A stretch of DNA of 64,000 nt, taken from NCBI GenBank assembly GCA_014058105.1, contig JACGCM010002194.1, forward strand, positions 248,001 through 312,000, read 5' to 3'. Source of the DNA: Kingdonia uniflora (lineage: Eukaryota; Streptophyta; Magnoliopsida; Ranunculales; Circaeasteraceae). Position 1 is the stretch's first letter. Each line of letters starts with the position of its first letter. Shown here piece by piece: positions 51,600 to 62,329 of this stretch. Position numbers and translations under genes: made by a program. The notes under the pieces were generated by a model. The model was not told the origin of the DNA, ran no database searches, and saw only the letters and a list, made by a program, of their open reading frames with translations.

Positions 51600-52330
51600 A
51601 ACATGATTTTGATGATAGTACTCTGATTCCTACTAAGGCTCGGTCAATTCAAATAAATTATGAATATCTTAACCTCTACAAAAAGGAGATTTAGGATTTA
51701 CTTGATAAAAACCTTATCAAGAAGAGTTATTCTCATTGGAGCTGTATAACATTTTATGTCGATAAAAATGATGAAAAGGAAAGAGGTATTCCTAGACTTG
51801 TTGTCAATTATAAACCTCTTAACGACTCCCTTAAGTGGATTCGTTACCCAAATCCAAACAAAAAAGATTTTTTAGATCGACTATATAATGCGATTATATT
51901 CTCCAAATTTGATTTAAAATTAGGATATTGGCAAATTTAAATTGAAGAGAAAGATAAATATAAAACTGTATTCACAGTCCCATTTAGTCATTATGAATGG
52001 AATGTTATGCTCTTTGGTTTTAATAATGCTCCATCTAAATTTTAGAATATTATGAATGATATTTTTGTTCGTTATTTTGACTTTTGTATAGTCTATATTG
52101 ATGATATTCTTTTGTTCTCTAATTCTATAGATCAATACTTTATACATCTGAAGATTCTCAAATATGTTATCCGCAGAAATGACATGGTTATTTCCGTTCC
52201 TAAAATAAGACCATTTCAATTAACAGTTAGATTTTTAGGACATAATATTACTAAAGGGAAAATTGTTCCTATTAATAGGAGTATTGAGTTTGCCTCAAAA
52301 TTTCATGATGAAATAAAAGAGAAAACTTAA
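51600..52330 (+). pseudogene. EPRV right copy, reverse transcriptase
   Basis: Motifs in order are a KKSYSHWS fingers strand near 51715, RLVVNYKPLND near 51795, FSKFDLKLGYWQI near 51900, PFSHYEWNVMLFGFNNAPS near 51980, the catalytic YIDD at 52094-52105 and FLGHNI near 52232. Stops at about 51690, 51938 and 52043 break it, but all palm motifs are readable. Caulimovirid RT copies pregenomic RNA into DNA. Confidence 0.88.
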
Positions 52331-52930
52331 TTATAAAGATTCCTTGGAAGTCTTAATTACATTACAGACTACTACCAGAACTTGGCCTAAGATAGTGTTA
52401 TTATGTATAATCAGCTTAAGAAGAAACCTACTCCTTGGACTTCTGAGCATACAAAAGCTATTCAGCGGATCAAATTAAGAGTTAAACAACTCCCATGCTT
52501 AGGTCTTGCCAATCTACAATGGTAAAAGATGGTTATAACAAATGCCTCTGATTTTAGGCTTTGGAGGTATATTATAACAATGAAATCCTTCATCACAAAA
52601 TGATGAATTACTTTGCTTTACATCAGGAAAGTGGAAAACAACTCAAAAGAACTATTCCACAATTAAGAAAGAAATGCTTTCCATTATCAAATGCATTTCA
52701 AATTTTCAAGATAACTTGTGGAATCAACCCTTTTTACTTTGAAATGATTGCAGCTCTGCTAAAGATATCTTGCAAAAGGATATGAAGAATCATGTGTCCA
52801 AACAGATATTTGCTAGATGGCAATCTGAATTTTCTATCTTTTGATTTCTCAATTAAGTATATTAAAGGAGATTATAACTCTCTTCTTAATTTTCTTACCA
52901 AAGAATTTTTGCTGGAAAAATCTGAACATG
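52331..52930 (+). pseudogene. EPRV right copy, RNase H
   Basis: RFLGSLNYITDYYQNLA at about 52337-52390, KKKPTPWTSEHTKAIQ, LPCLGLANLQW and MVITNASDF (Asn where the first catalytic Asp is expected) at about 52530-52556 mark the domain. The latter half is in several frames with stops. No integrase follows, which separates it from LTR elements. Confidence 0.75.
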
Positions 52931-52989
52931 GAACCTCCTGATAAAGGATGAAGTCAAAACTGAAGAAAAAAGGAACCAAAGAAAACAGC

Positions 52990-53700
52990 TAAGAATGCCC
53001 TTTAGTAGGAAATCATCTATAAACAGAAAACAATGGTTAAAGAAAGCATCTTAACCCTTTCTTTTGATGATCTTAAGCTCAATCAAGATGCTTGGGGCCT
53101 CAAAGAAATATATTTTGCTAATTAGAATTATATGGTTCAAGACAGTCATTATCGATATCTCTATAAGGCCATATTAACAGAAACAGCATCAACTCAAATT
53201 GAACAACATCAGTTCAATCCAAAGGACATAAAAAGACCTATAACACATTCTAAGTATTATATTACTAGGGTTTTACATATATCTAAATGGGAACAAAATC
53301 CTAGAAAATTTAGATCTCTTAGACTGAATGGCCAGTAATATAATTATTGGGATTATATCCAAGCCTGACACTATACATTTTAGTATCAGAATCCCATCAG
53401 AAAGCATACTTGCCTTTTTTGCATTAATTTGGAGATTCCCAAATGATCAGGTTTCCGTACTTGGTTTCTAAATTGGTGGGAAGAGATGGGACCCAATATT
53501 GATATTTTACCGAAATCTCTTTAAGAACCATTAGTATTATGGTATGAGTTTCATCCAAAACTGAAGGGAAAAACTTTACAAAATCTACCTCTCGGAAGAA
53601 ATATCTGATGGTATTTCACAGAATTTAAGATCACATAGATTTGGAAATGGGATCTAGAACTTTGTTTCATTGATCTGAAACTCCCCATTCTATAAAGAAC
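52990..53700 (+). pseudogene. EPRV right copy, downstream reading frame of unknown function
   Basis: It starts near 53030 with SILTLSFDDLKLNQDAWGLK and continues through the open block 53132-53338 and then a Trp-rich stretch (FLNWWEEMGPNIDILP at about 53465-53515), with stops. It lies after RNase H, separated by a short gap. Second frames in this place are known in Florendovirus-type endogenous viruses. Not recognised further. Confidence 0.5.
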
Positions 53701-53945
53701 CTTCTTTTATAGATGGTAGGATGGGTTTGAAACAGAAAAAGTTATTAAATTAATCAATAAAGTAACCAAAGAATATGTTATAACGGGGCAGTATTTTGGT
53801 CGCTTTGGACAAGTTTGTCTTATGGCCAGAGACAAAGAGGGGTCATGTTTCGCTTTGGGTGCCTCGATAATCGCACATAGATGGGCAGTTTCAAAAGTTC
53901 AAGTTTTATGTCCAAAAGCTAAACTTTCTAATCCAAACTAAAAAT
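53701..53945 (+). other. Sequence flanking the EPRV, short coding-like stretch
   Basis: A + strand reading without stops, about 53730-53940 (TGQYFGRFGQVCLMARDKEG then SIIAHRWAVSKVQVLCPKAK), lies just outside the inverted repeat. It may be the rest of the viral frame or host DNA; no homologue recognised. Confidence 0.3.
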
Positions 53946-54560
53946 TTAAACTTTTCTCCCTCGATAAAAGAAAACAAGTTCTTTTCAAAAGCAAAAAATT
54001 CCCAGCTCTATCTCTCTCTCTCTCTCAATAGAAACCATAAAACCCTCTATCAGAGATCAGTGCCTCCCTTTCAAGCAATCCTTCTTTCTTCCTTGGATTT
54101 AGGGTTTTAACAATTCGATTTGCTGAAGTTGGTATTATAGATCTTTGCCCCTCTCTCTATCTTATAATCAAAGTGTTAGGGCTCGATTTCATTTAATTTA
54201 AGTGATTTAGAGATGAAAGTTTGATTGTGATTTAATCAACGAAGGATTTGACATCTCCTCTCTCTACCATCTCTTGATTGCTAACGCTTTAGATACTAAG
54301 CCTCAACTGCAAAAAACTAGTATCCTTCATTTTAAATATGATAAGTTTAACTCTCTTTCTTTCTCTCACTCTCTCATTTTTGGCTTTTGCAATCTAGATT
54401 TCGTTCTCTTTGAAATTTCATGAAATGGGTGACAATAAAAATTTCATTTTTATGCAAATGTTGGGTTTTTGGATATTGGGTATTAGTTTCCTAAGAGAGC
54501 TTATGAAAAATTATGAGATTAATGATAAAGAGGGAAGAAGATGGTCGGAAAATTAAGCAA
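53946..54560 (+). other. 5'-UTR-like stretch with CT-rich tracts, possible promoter or first intron remnant
   Basis: It contains (TC)n at about 54009-54029, several tttctttctt tracts and the typical plant phrase tagggttttaac. This composition resembles a plant 5' UTR plus first intron. No long open frame follows, so no gene is called. It may be a captured or orphaned promoter. Confidence 0.35.
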
Positions 54561-54595
54561 TTAACCACAGAGTTTGGAGAAGATAAGTTTAACTT

Positions 54596-54636
54596 TCTCT
54601 TTCTCTCTCTCATACACGCACACATACACACACACA
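54596..54636. repeat. CT/CA microsatellites
   Basis: (TC)n followed within a few bases by a CA-rich run (cacgcacacatacacacacacac). Confidence 0.9.
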
Positions 54637-54639
54637 CTA

Positions 54640-55640
54640 TGATTATGATTTTTGTAACTATTTTTTTTAGGGATGATTTCGCCGAAAATTCGTAATTTTT
54701 GGTCATCTCATAGTTTTTGCCACTACAACTATTTTAGGTTGCAAATGTTTCAAATTTTAGGTACGTGTTACCATCTATCTTTTCTTCAGCTTACATTGGT
54801 AAATGAAGCATATCTTATAATTTATTTCTCTATTGTTCTTTTAGTCTGAAAGTTTCTCAAACATGTTATCCTTTTTTCGGTGTTCCTTTTGTTTTCTTTT
54901 TCTTTTTGTTTGTGGTAAACAAAAGAGACTGTTCTTAGATTTTCTCTAATTTGGTATGAGTCAGTTCGAATAAAGGCTTCCATAGTAGGTTGACAATTTG
55001 AGATATATGTAGCTTTTTTGCAATTTGTTCATCTTTACGATTCTATGAAAAAGTTGCATTTCTATGAAATACTTTCGCCTTTGGTTTCCTGAATTTTTCT
55101 ACTACTAAATTTTGTTCTTAAGGGTTCTCTCAAGTATTTGTCTACCAAAACTCCTATTTTGTGCCCCTCTTTCTCAAATTACAAATCTTCCTTTGTGACA
55201 AAATTGTAAAGTAACAATTAATAAGATTAACCTGTATTAGATGATTAGAATATGTATGTTCCAATTTACATTTATTTAGAGACAAATCTTTAAGGGTCAT
55301 ATTTTGCCAATTATATCATCCAAGTTAGAGGTGTTTTGAATCATTTTGAAGTATCTCAATAGATTTTCACTTGACAATTAATGGTTTTGAGTGCTTTGAG
55401 GACTGTCCTGATTTTATTTATTTATTTATTTATTCAGTTTTTAATTTTTTATAGCTAAAACCAAAGGAGTTTCAGTTAGAATAATTTGTTGTCTTTCAAA
55501 GGAAATAATCCATACGTTTACTATGTTTTACTACTTTTATTTACCTCCCATTGGATGCGTTAGATGTAAATATTTGTTTGATTTCGATAAGGCTTTTCAT
55601 GCTTCCTATCGAAAGCTATTGTTCATTTCTTCCATTTTTA
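54640..55640. other. AT-rich stretch with no gene
   Basis: Nothing recognisable in coding terms. A (TTTA)n microsatellite lies at about 55414-55433. Confidence 0.6.
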
Positions 55641-55649
55641 TTCGTGGGA

Positions 55650-55810
55650 AATTTTTTATTACAGTCCTCCTACCTACAGACTGAATATTTGCCTTTAATC
55701 CTCAAGTTGTTTAAATATGTAGTTTTGGTCCCCAAATTGCCTCTGACCACCGGTCAACTTTCGTTAAAATCAAATTTTAACATGAAATGACTAAACTACC
55801 CACACGCAAA
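55650..55810 (+). repeat. Candidate left terminal region of MULE-2
   Basis: Phrases such as ttttggtccccaaattg and cagtcctcctacc resemble ends of plant Mutator-like elements. There is no matching inverted copy on the right because MULE-2 is truncated there. Weak support. Confidence 0.35.
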
Positions 55811-56338
55811 TTGTACGTGGTTTCCTCTAACAGGTAAACAAGTTATTTTCTGGTCATCTCTTTCCCAAAACTGTCTCAAACAAAAAATTTGTCTTGGAGG
55901 GAAAATTTTGGAACAATCCATATATTCTGCAACTATACAAATTTGGAAAACTAGAGTACAGCAGTCTAATACCTAATCTCACCAAGCCTTTGATCACAAT
56001 GTAAGTCTCTCTCTCTCTCCCTCTTTTTTTCTTTCTTTCTTTCTGAATAGGTAAAATTGGTAAATCTTTCTCTAATATCTGTAGATTTGGTTTTCCCATT
56101 TTGAAAGTTAGAAAATTTGTATTAAAAATTTGAGTTTGGTTTTCAAAATTAGGGCTTTTTAAATGTGGTTTGGAATATAAAATTAGGGTTTTGGTTTTCT
56201 GTAATTAGGGTATATTAAAAAAAATAGGGCTTTTACAAGTGGTGTTTTTAAATAAGGTGTTTTGGGTATATTACCATGATATTTATCTTAATTATATAAT
56301 GTTTGGGGGTATGCTACAATGACAGGAATAACCTAAAC
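55811..56338. other. MULE-2 5' untranslated/promoter region
   Basis: No coding block. It has a (CT)n run at about 56005-56018 and repeated attagggtttt-like words at about 56145-56215. It probably holds the transposase promoter. Confidence 0.4.
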
Positions 56339-58789
56339 AATGTTATTATTCATTGGGGAGGTAGATAGTCTGAATCTAGGGAGACAGGGTACACACACGT
56401 CTATACATTGATGGTGGCATGCATATATTTGAAAATGTAGATGGGGAACAGTTTTACTATCAAGGTGTGTTGGAGTTTATTATGTTTGATATTATTAGGA
56501 TAAATGAAGTTATCTCACCTGGTTCTGGGATAGTGGTGAAGACACTGTGTGCAGGTGAGATAGTAGATGTTTGTGATGATACAAGTTTGTATAAGATGTG
56601 GCATTGTAGTGATGTGGATAGTATGTGGGATGTACATTTCTATGTATATGCAGTGCCTATAAAGGCTGTTCCCCCACCTTTAATTCAACAACCAGATGTA
56701 ATTATAATAGAAGACGATGAAGGACCACCAATATGTCCTACTTTTCAAGTTGAGGTTGAGGTTGAGACTACACAGTTTGATCCACTTCAACATGAGACTA
56801 TTGCCAGGGGCAAACAAAAGGTAGTTGTGACTCAAAAAAAAGAAAGACTTGTATCAAAGCCAAAGAGAAAAGGTAATAGCTTACAAAGTGGTGAAGAGAA
56901 CACTAAAAGAGTTAAGAAACCAATGGCAAGTGAAGTACATGAGGAAGAACTTGATGATTTCCCACATATGGACTTCAATGATGATGAACCTAATATTGAA
57001 ACTGAGGGTGGAGTTAGATTGGGGGGAGGGGATTTAAATGATGAAGATGAAGTTGATGAAGTTGATACTTGGAATAGATTAGCAGAAACTAACCTAGATA
57101 GTCTAGATATAGATGAAGGGTATTACTCAAATCACTCATCAGTTAATGGTGATGATGGTCCAACCCAAGCTGATATAGACAGATGTGATGAAGAGTTCAG
57201 AGATTTGGCTAAAGAATGTGATAACATTTTTGCAACAGAAGAAGCTGAAGTGCATCATACTACATTACTTGTACATAATCCTGGATTAGAGATGGTTATT
57301 GGCATGGTGTGGCCCACAGTCGATACTTGCAGAGCTTTTTTAAGGCAATGGTCTATTGTGAACAAGCACCAATTCTAACAAAAAAAATCATAATATGAGG
57401 GTAAGATACATTTGTACTAAGGCTAAAACATTCAACTGTCAATGGATGTTTTATGCTAGGGTTAACCCAGATGGTACCACTTTCAGTATGAGGGCCAGTA
57501 GTAATCTTATTCACACATGTCCTGGCAGGAGTGTCTATTCTAGCAAGTGTTTCTGAGTTGATATTTTATATGCATGCTTATTTTTGTATTATATGCAGCC
57601 TACAAACCATTTTCTACCTCCCCTATTAGTAAGAGGAGCTATGAGACCTAGAAAACAAAGAATCCTTATCCAGATGAAGTAAAGAGGCAGATGAGATGTT
57701 GAAAATGTAGTGGCTATGGTCAAATCAGGAAAACTTGTAAGGGTGCACAAGCAACACCAAGGCCAAGAGTGGCAAGAACACCTAAGAGGGTAGATACAAA
57801 TGTTAGCATGGAAAAACATATGTGCAGTGTTGGCTTACCACTTGCAACACCAAATATAAGAGAGAGAGGAAGTGGTGGTATAGGTAGTGGTAGCGGGAGA
57901 TCTGCTAGGGGTGCAAGGCAAACTCAAGATACTGAATCCCCAAGGCCAACTCAAGCAAGTCAATCCCCAATGCAAACTAGGGCATCAACACAACAAGTTC
58001 AAGCCCCAAGGCAAACACAATCAAGGCAAACTCAAAGCCAAACTCAAGCTACTCAAGGCCTAAGGCAAAGTCAATCAAGGAAAGCTCAAAGGAAAACTCA
58101 AGCTACTGATACCCCAAGGTAAACTAGAGAAAGTCAAACCCAATGCCAATATCAAGCTACTGATTCCCCAAGGCAAACTAAAGCAAGTCAGGCCTAATGA
58201 CAGTCTCAAGCTACTGCATCCCCAAGGCAAACAAGGGCAAGTCAAGCCTAATGACAGTCTCAAGCTACTGTAGCCCCAAGGCAAACTAGGGCAAGTTAAG
58301 CTCAAAGCCAGTCTCAAGCTACTGCAGCCTCAAGGCCAACTAGGGAAAGTCAAGCTCAAAGCCAGTCTCAAGCTACTGAAGCCCCAAGGAAACTAGAGCA
58401 AGTTAAGCCCAAAGGCAGTCTCAAGCAACTCAAGCCCCAATGCAAAGTCAAGCAAGTCAAACCCAAAGGCAGTCTCAAGCTACTCAAGCCCTAATACAAT
58501 TTCAAGCAAGTCAAGCCCAAAGTCAGTCTCAAGCTACTCAAGCCCCAAGGCAGAATCAAGCAAGTCAAGCCCAAAGGTAGTTTCAAGCTACTCAAGCCCC
58601 AAGGCAAAGTCAAGCAAGTCAAGCCCAAAGGCAGTCTCAACCTAATTAAACTCAAAGGCAAACTAGAGTATCAACATTACAAGCTCAAGCCCCAAGGCAA
58701 ACTAAGGCATCAACACAGCAAGCTCAATCCCCAAGCTCTAACCCTTACAAGAAAAGCTATCAATCTTTTGGCAAGAATTTGAAAGTGTG
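56339..58789 (+). pseudogene. MULE-2 transposase, catalytic core deleted
   Basis: An N-terminal piece VIIHWGGR is at about 56345, followed after a shift by the 319-codon open frame 56419-57378. This has an N-terminal domain (MHIFENVDGEQFYYQGVLEF), an acidic/Lys linker with DIDEGYYSNHSSVNGDDGP, and the start of the MuDR DNA-binding domain (MVIGMVWPTVDTCRAFLRQW). The domain continues shifted to about 57555. A lone intron end (…tatatgcag, 57598) then leads straight to the knuckle KCSGYGQIRKTC (about 57698-57733), with the knuckle His changed to Gln. The catalytic core and SWIM finger are gone. The tail (57890-58740) is an expanded Gln/Ser/Ala repeat ending KSYQSFGKNLKV. Confidence 0.82.
57920..58740 (+). 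repeat. 54-bp tandem repeat encoding a Gln/Ala/Thr/Ser-rich tail
   Basis: At least a dozen imperfect units of about 54 bp (18 codons) carry the words caaggcaaactagggcaag and cagtctcaagctact. In the coding frame they read as QSQAT-APRQT-ASQAQ-type repeats; the antisense frame shows the same 18-residue period. The left units are shorter and diverged. It lies in the position of the Gln/Pro-rich tail of MULE-1 (about 22600-22720), which is not tandemly repeated there. Confidence 0.88.
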
Positions 58790-60290
58790 ACAATGTGACG
58801 TAATTTAGAAACATTAAACTGCATGTTAAGAAGTACATTTTTTAGCTATGTAGACTGAAAATGTTTGATGCTTGTTAGACTGAAAATGTTTGTTAGACTA
58901 AAAATGTTAACATGTACTTTATGTACTCTATTTGTTTTTGCCCCAGTTTTTTTCATGAATGTTTCTTGTTTGCCTATTTTGTAACTTAACAAGTACTCAC
59001 TCCATTACATGACTGTACTTATTTTTCATGAATACTGTTGTTGATGTCTCACAGTGGTATATATTTCTTGTTTGTCTATGTTTCTTTCATGAATACTGTT
59101 AGTCTGAAATGGGCATAAGGTATGGGGAAATGGCTGGCTGATCTGAAATGTGTAGAAGGTATAGGTAAAGGTCTGACTGGTCTGACTGGCACACACACAG
59201 TCAAACTAAAATTTGCAGGTACTAGTGATCTAAAATGTGCAGGTACTAGTGGTCTGAAATGTACAGGTGTGCAGGTACTAGTGATCTGAAATGTGCAGGT
59301 ACCCATTTTTTGCATGAAATTGCCACAATACAAGCAAGGGAAACTAGGGCACAAAAATGGCAAGTTCATCATCTCTATGCATACCTGTTAACAAAAAAAT
59401 GGCACAAAAAAGGCAGTTCCACAATATTAAAAATGGAAGTTCCACAATATAAAAAAGAGAAAGGCATTTCCATTGATTCACAGCCGTCGCCACAATATAA
59501 AAACTGAAAGAGAACCTAAACAAAAACAAAAAATACTTTCTGGGATCCCAAACAAAAAAAAACATCTCCACATCCTAAAAAGAGAATGGATCCCAAAAGA
59601 GAACCAAGAAAACAAGGCAATACCCACAGGCACAAACAAAATCTTCAATCTCTTCCTCTTCTTCTTCCTCGTCTGTCTCTTCTTCTTCTTCCTCATCTGT
59701 CCCTTTTTAATTTTCTTCATCTGTCTCTTCTTCTTCCTCATCTATTTTTTCTTCTTTCTCTTCTTTTATCCACCCATAATTACTTTCCTCCTCCTCCGTC
59801 TAGCTAGCCTTACTGTGGGAGGATGAATCATAGCATTTTGTAAATCCAATATACTATTCTTCAAAAGAAGAGTCACTATCAGTTGTAGAGAAAAGAGGTA
59901 TTTCTTTTAGGTTTTGAAAAGAAGAAAAGAAAAGAGAAGGGAAGAAATACTTTTGTTTTAAAGAAGGTATGGGGAAAGGTTTGGTTTTATAAAGAACAAA
60001 GTAAAGGTATTTAAGGGGCTTCCCAATGTTGGTAGTTGGGGGGATAATGGTTAAGGGGGAAGGTTTGGGGTTATGTTAAGTATGTCCAATGTGTAGAGTG
60101 TGCACACAGGATCAATAATGATTAAGACTATAAACATAACAAACTTGTATCAGAAGAATTATACATAACTTGTATCAGAAGAAACTTCAAAAATAATAAA
60201 ATATTTTAATTAATATGGTAAACAAGGTACAATATCCTTAAGATTTATCTTCATACATAATAACTATCTCTAACCACTACACTCCCAATC
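58790..60290. other. MULE-2 intergenic spacer with short repeats
   Basis: It contains agactgaaaatgtttg repeats (about 58853-58910), a 24-bp-like gcaggtactagtgatctgaaatgt repeat (about 59214-59301) and a CTT/TTC-rich low-complexity stretch (59640-59800) that reads as Lys-rich on the - strand. No gene is supported. The same gap in MULE-1 is only about 115 bp, so this spacer has expanded. Confidence 0.6.
59214..59301 (+). repeat. Short tandem repeat of about 24 bp
   Basis: Three to four copies of gcaggtactagtgatctgaaatgt with small changes. Confidence 0.75.
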
Positions 60291-60660
60291 TCATCCCATT
60301 GAAGATTTCCCTTTAAACATTTTACAAAATTCATCTAATCCCATAGTCACACTCACCTTGACATTCAAATTAGTCGTAGTCCCAAATTCTGTATTCTTCT
60401 TTCCTTTTTCATTCATATAGTAATTTAGCCACATAAAGTACTTCTATTGAATATTTTTACAAACTAAGAATTTCTTTCCTTTGCTTCTCTGAGTAGTAGA
60501 TTTATACAATTTCATGAATCCGCAACCACCTTTAGGACAAACTACATTCCTCCAAGGATATTCTCTCTACCAGTGCCAAGTTTCCTCACAGCTAAAGTAC
60601 CACCTTTGAAAGAGGAGCTACTCATTCTTGGTGAATTTGAAGATTGCCCAATGGCCTCAC
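60291..60660 (-). pseudogene. MULE-2 convergent gene: zinc knuckle plus GRF-like module, truncated
   Basis: The - strand reads RWYFSCEETWHW, a stop, REYPW (a decayed knuckle), then VVCPKGGCGFMKLYKST, KFLVCKNIQ, a stop, YFMWLNYYM, and the tail VKVSVTMGLDEFCKMFKGK ending TGA at 60293-60291. It matches the second unit of the MULE-1 gene (FRCGKSNHWVRDCPW, CTAHGCNYLMKM, VKMTVNMPLDEF) in order and spacing. Its upstream part was removed by the Tat-4 junction near 60660. Presence in two diverged MULEs supports it as a real second MULE gene. Confidence 0.65.
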
Positions 60661-60669
60661 TCAACCATT

Positions 60670-62165
60670 AGAAAACACCATAGGTAGTGAATTGGCATTT
60701 CAGAATAAGGCAATCGACGAGCTACGCAATACCGTCTGAGAACTACAGAGATTACAGCCTCCGGAAGCTGCTCGCCCATCTCAGGTACTAGACCTATCGT
60801 GCATATCTGCCCTTACCCGTCTAGGACCCTCACCAAACCTCGAGGTACCCCCAGTTCACACCGGTGCAGAAGGCGTTTACCATACTATTCCCCCAACCGG
60901 CTCTATCCACCTTGGGATTCACCCCATCGAAGACTCTTCTGACTCCACCCTCCGCTTTTCCAAACACCTCAGGCGTCGTCCCGCTCGAGAGTGACTTGGG
61001 GAATACAGTGCTGAATATATACCACATGCTCAACCTCAGAACCTTCGAATTCCCCAGTCTTCCCCTCATCCTGAATATGTTACACAGCAAAACTTTGACC
61101 ACAAAATTCAACCAGTCATTTGCGTCAGCGTGAGCCCAACCACCAACTCTTGGGGCTGCCTCAATAATCCGATTTTTCCCTAAACTTTTGGCTATCGAAA
61201 TACCCCCCAACTTTCGTGCTCCCAAACTCAGCAAATACCGTAACACAGATCCTAAATTCCACATTCTCGATTTCTAAAATGCCTTGAGCCTCTACTCCAC
61301 GACGGACTGCCAGTTATGTCACCTTTTTCCAACAAGCCATGCTGACAACCCCCTTCGATGGTATCGCAACCTCCCAAACGGCTTGATTCAAAGCTTTGTG
61401 CAGCTATCACAACTTTTCCTAGCCCAGTTTGCCTTCAACAAGGACAGAGAGGTCAGAGTTGACGCTCTGTTCAATTTTAGAAAATTCAGCAGTGAGATCC
61501 TCGAAATCTTCACCAGCAGATTCCTCGACGAATCCCCGAAAATAGAGAACCTTGACTGCGCAAATGCTATACTGGCATATTCAAATGCTCTGTCTGATCA
61601 AAGTCGAGTAAAAGAGCACCTAGTTTTCCACAAACCAAAAACACTCGAAGAGATGCTATCGAAGGTCAATGGCTATATCGATCTCGAGTGCCTTCAAGAA
61701 TCCAACAAACAGAGCCAGCCTTCGCACACCACAAACATCAATAAACCTTGACAATACCCCCATTCTACTCCAACACCCCTGATCGTTCCCGTCTCACAGG
61801 AGATTGAGAACCACAAACTCCCTAGCATTGATAGCAGTGCCGAAGCTCGCAAGAAGCGACCAAAACCCATTTTGCCTCCACTCACTGCCCCCCTCAGTAC
61901 CCTTCTACCGCACATACAGGCAGACCTCATTTGGCGCATCCCTTCCCCCATCGAAGTCAGACCAAGCAAATCCTATTGTGCAAACCACAAATACAACTAT
62001 AACCATACCAATAAATACTTTACCCTTCAGTGCTCTCTCGAACTTATCCTCAGAGCAGGACGTCTGCACCTGTATATTGCTGATCTTCCAAGCTACCTCG
62101 ATGGGTCTTACCTCAAATCTCTATCCACCCCTACTGCTAACCCAGACGAGGTGCACATTTAAAGA
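60670..62165 (+). pseudogene. Tat-4 gag
   Basis: The N-terminal part (FQNKAIDELRNTV, then RLQPPEAARPSQV and a Pro/Ser-rich stretch) is in shifted frames to about 61280. The capsid block is open 61284-61751: NPLRWYRNLPNGLIQSFVQL, FNFRKFSSEILEIFTSRFLD, KPKTLEEMLSKVNGYIDLEC. The zinc-type stretch (CANHKYNYNHTNKYFTLQCS, the normal C-x-H...H...C with the last Cys displaced) lies at about 61978-62040. It aligns with Tat-3 gag in full. Confidence 0.85.
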
Positions 62166-62329
62166 TTTAATTTCATCGAAGTCAATAACATAGACAGCGT
62201 ACGTTCCAAAAGCAAATGAAAGCGCATCAAAGAATGTTACAAGCTCACCTATCAGGAGAAATTCCCTACCCTCCTACCATAATCAAGCCATCGCCTCCGC
62301 CTCAAAGGTATTTCTTTCATCGACTGTGA

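Larger units (their letters stand above)
44915..53700. mobile_element. Endogenous pararetrovirus (Caulimoviridae-type) locus, inverted repeat
   Basis: Two copies of the same viral region (protease to past RNase H) face away from each other: left arm 47800-44915 on - and right arm 50825-53700 on +, each about 2.88 kb. The 3 kb spacer (47800-50825) holds movement and coat protein sequence in + orientation, which makes the right copy the longer one. The order MP, coat with zinc knuckle, aspartic protease, RT, RNase H and no integrase is that of Caulimoviridae. Homologous 79-residue translations of the two arms agree at roughly four fifths of positions. Stops and shifts break all genes. A downstream second reading frame would suit the Florendovirus type; that is tentative. 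Confidence 0.85.
56339..60660 (+). mobile_element. MULE-2: internally deleted Mutator-like element
   Basis: A transposase gene on + (56339-58789) lacks its catalytic core, and a convergent zinc-finger gene on - (60660-60291) is cut at its 5' end by Tat-4. Shared landmarks with MULE-1 are the EGYYSNHSS-GDDGP linker, the DNA-binding domain start, the zinc knuckle and the convergent gene. It is non-autonomous. Confidence 0.75.

Noticed and set aside
58075..58317. 80-codon - strand frame with an 18-residue period (LRLSLGLTCP...)
   Set aside because: It is the antisense reading of the 54-bp tandem repeat, not a gene.
57920..58740. Tandem array as a centromeric satellite
   Set aside because: Only about 0.8 kb, 54-bp unit, in frame with the MULE-2 transposase tail; not a satellite block.
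59478..59826. Lys/Arg-rich (-) and Phe/Leu-rich (+) frames
   Set aside because: Both come from a CTT/TTC low-complexity tract in the MULE-2 spacer.
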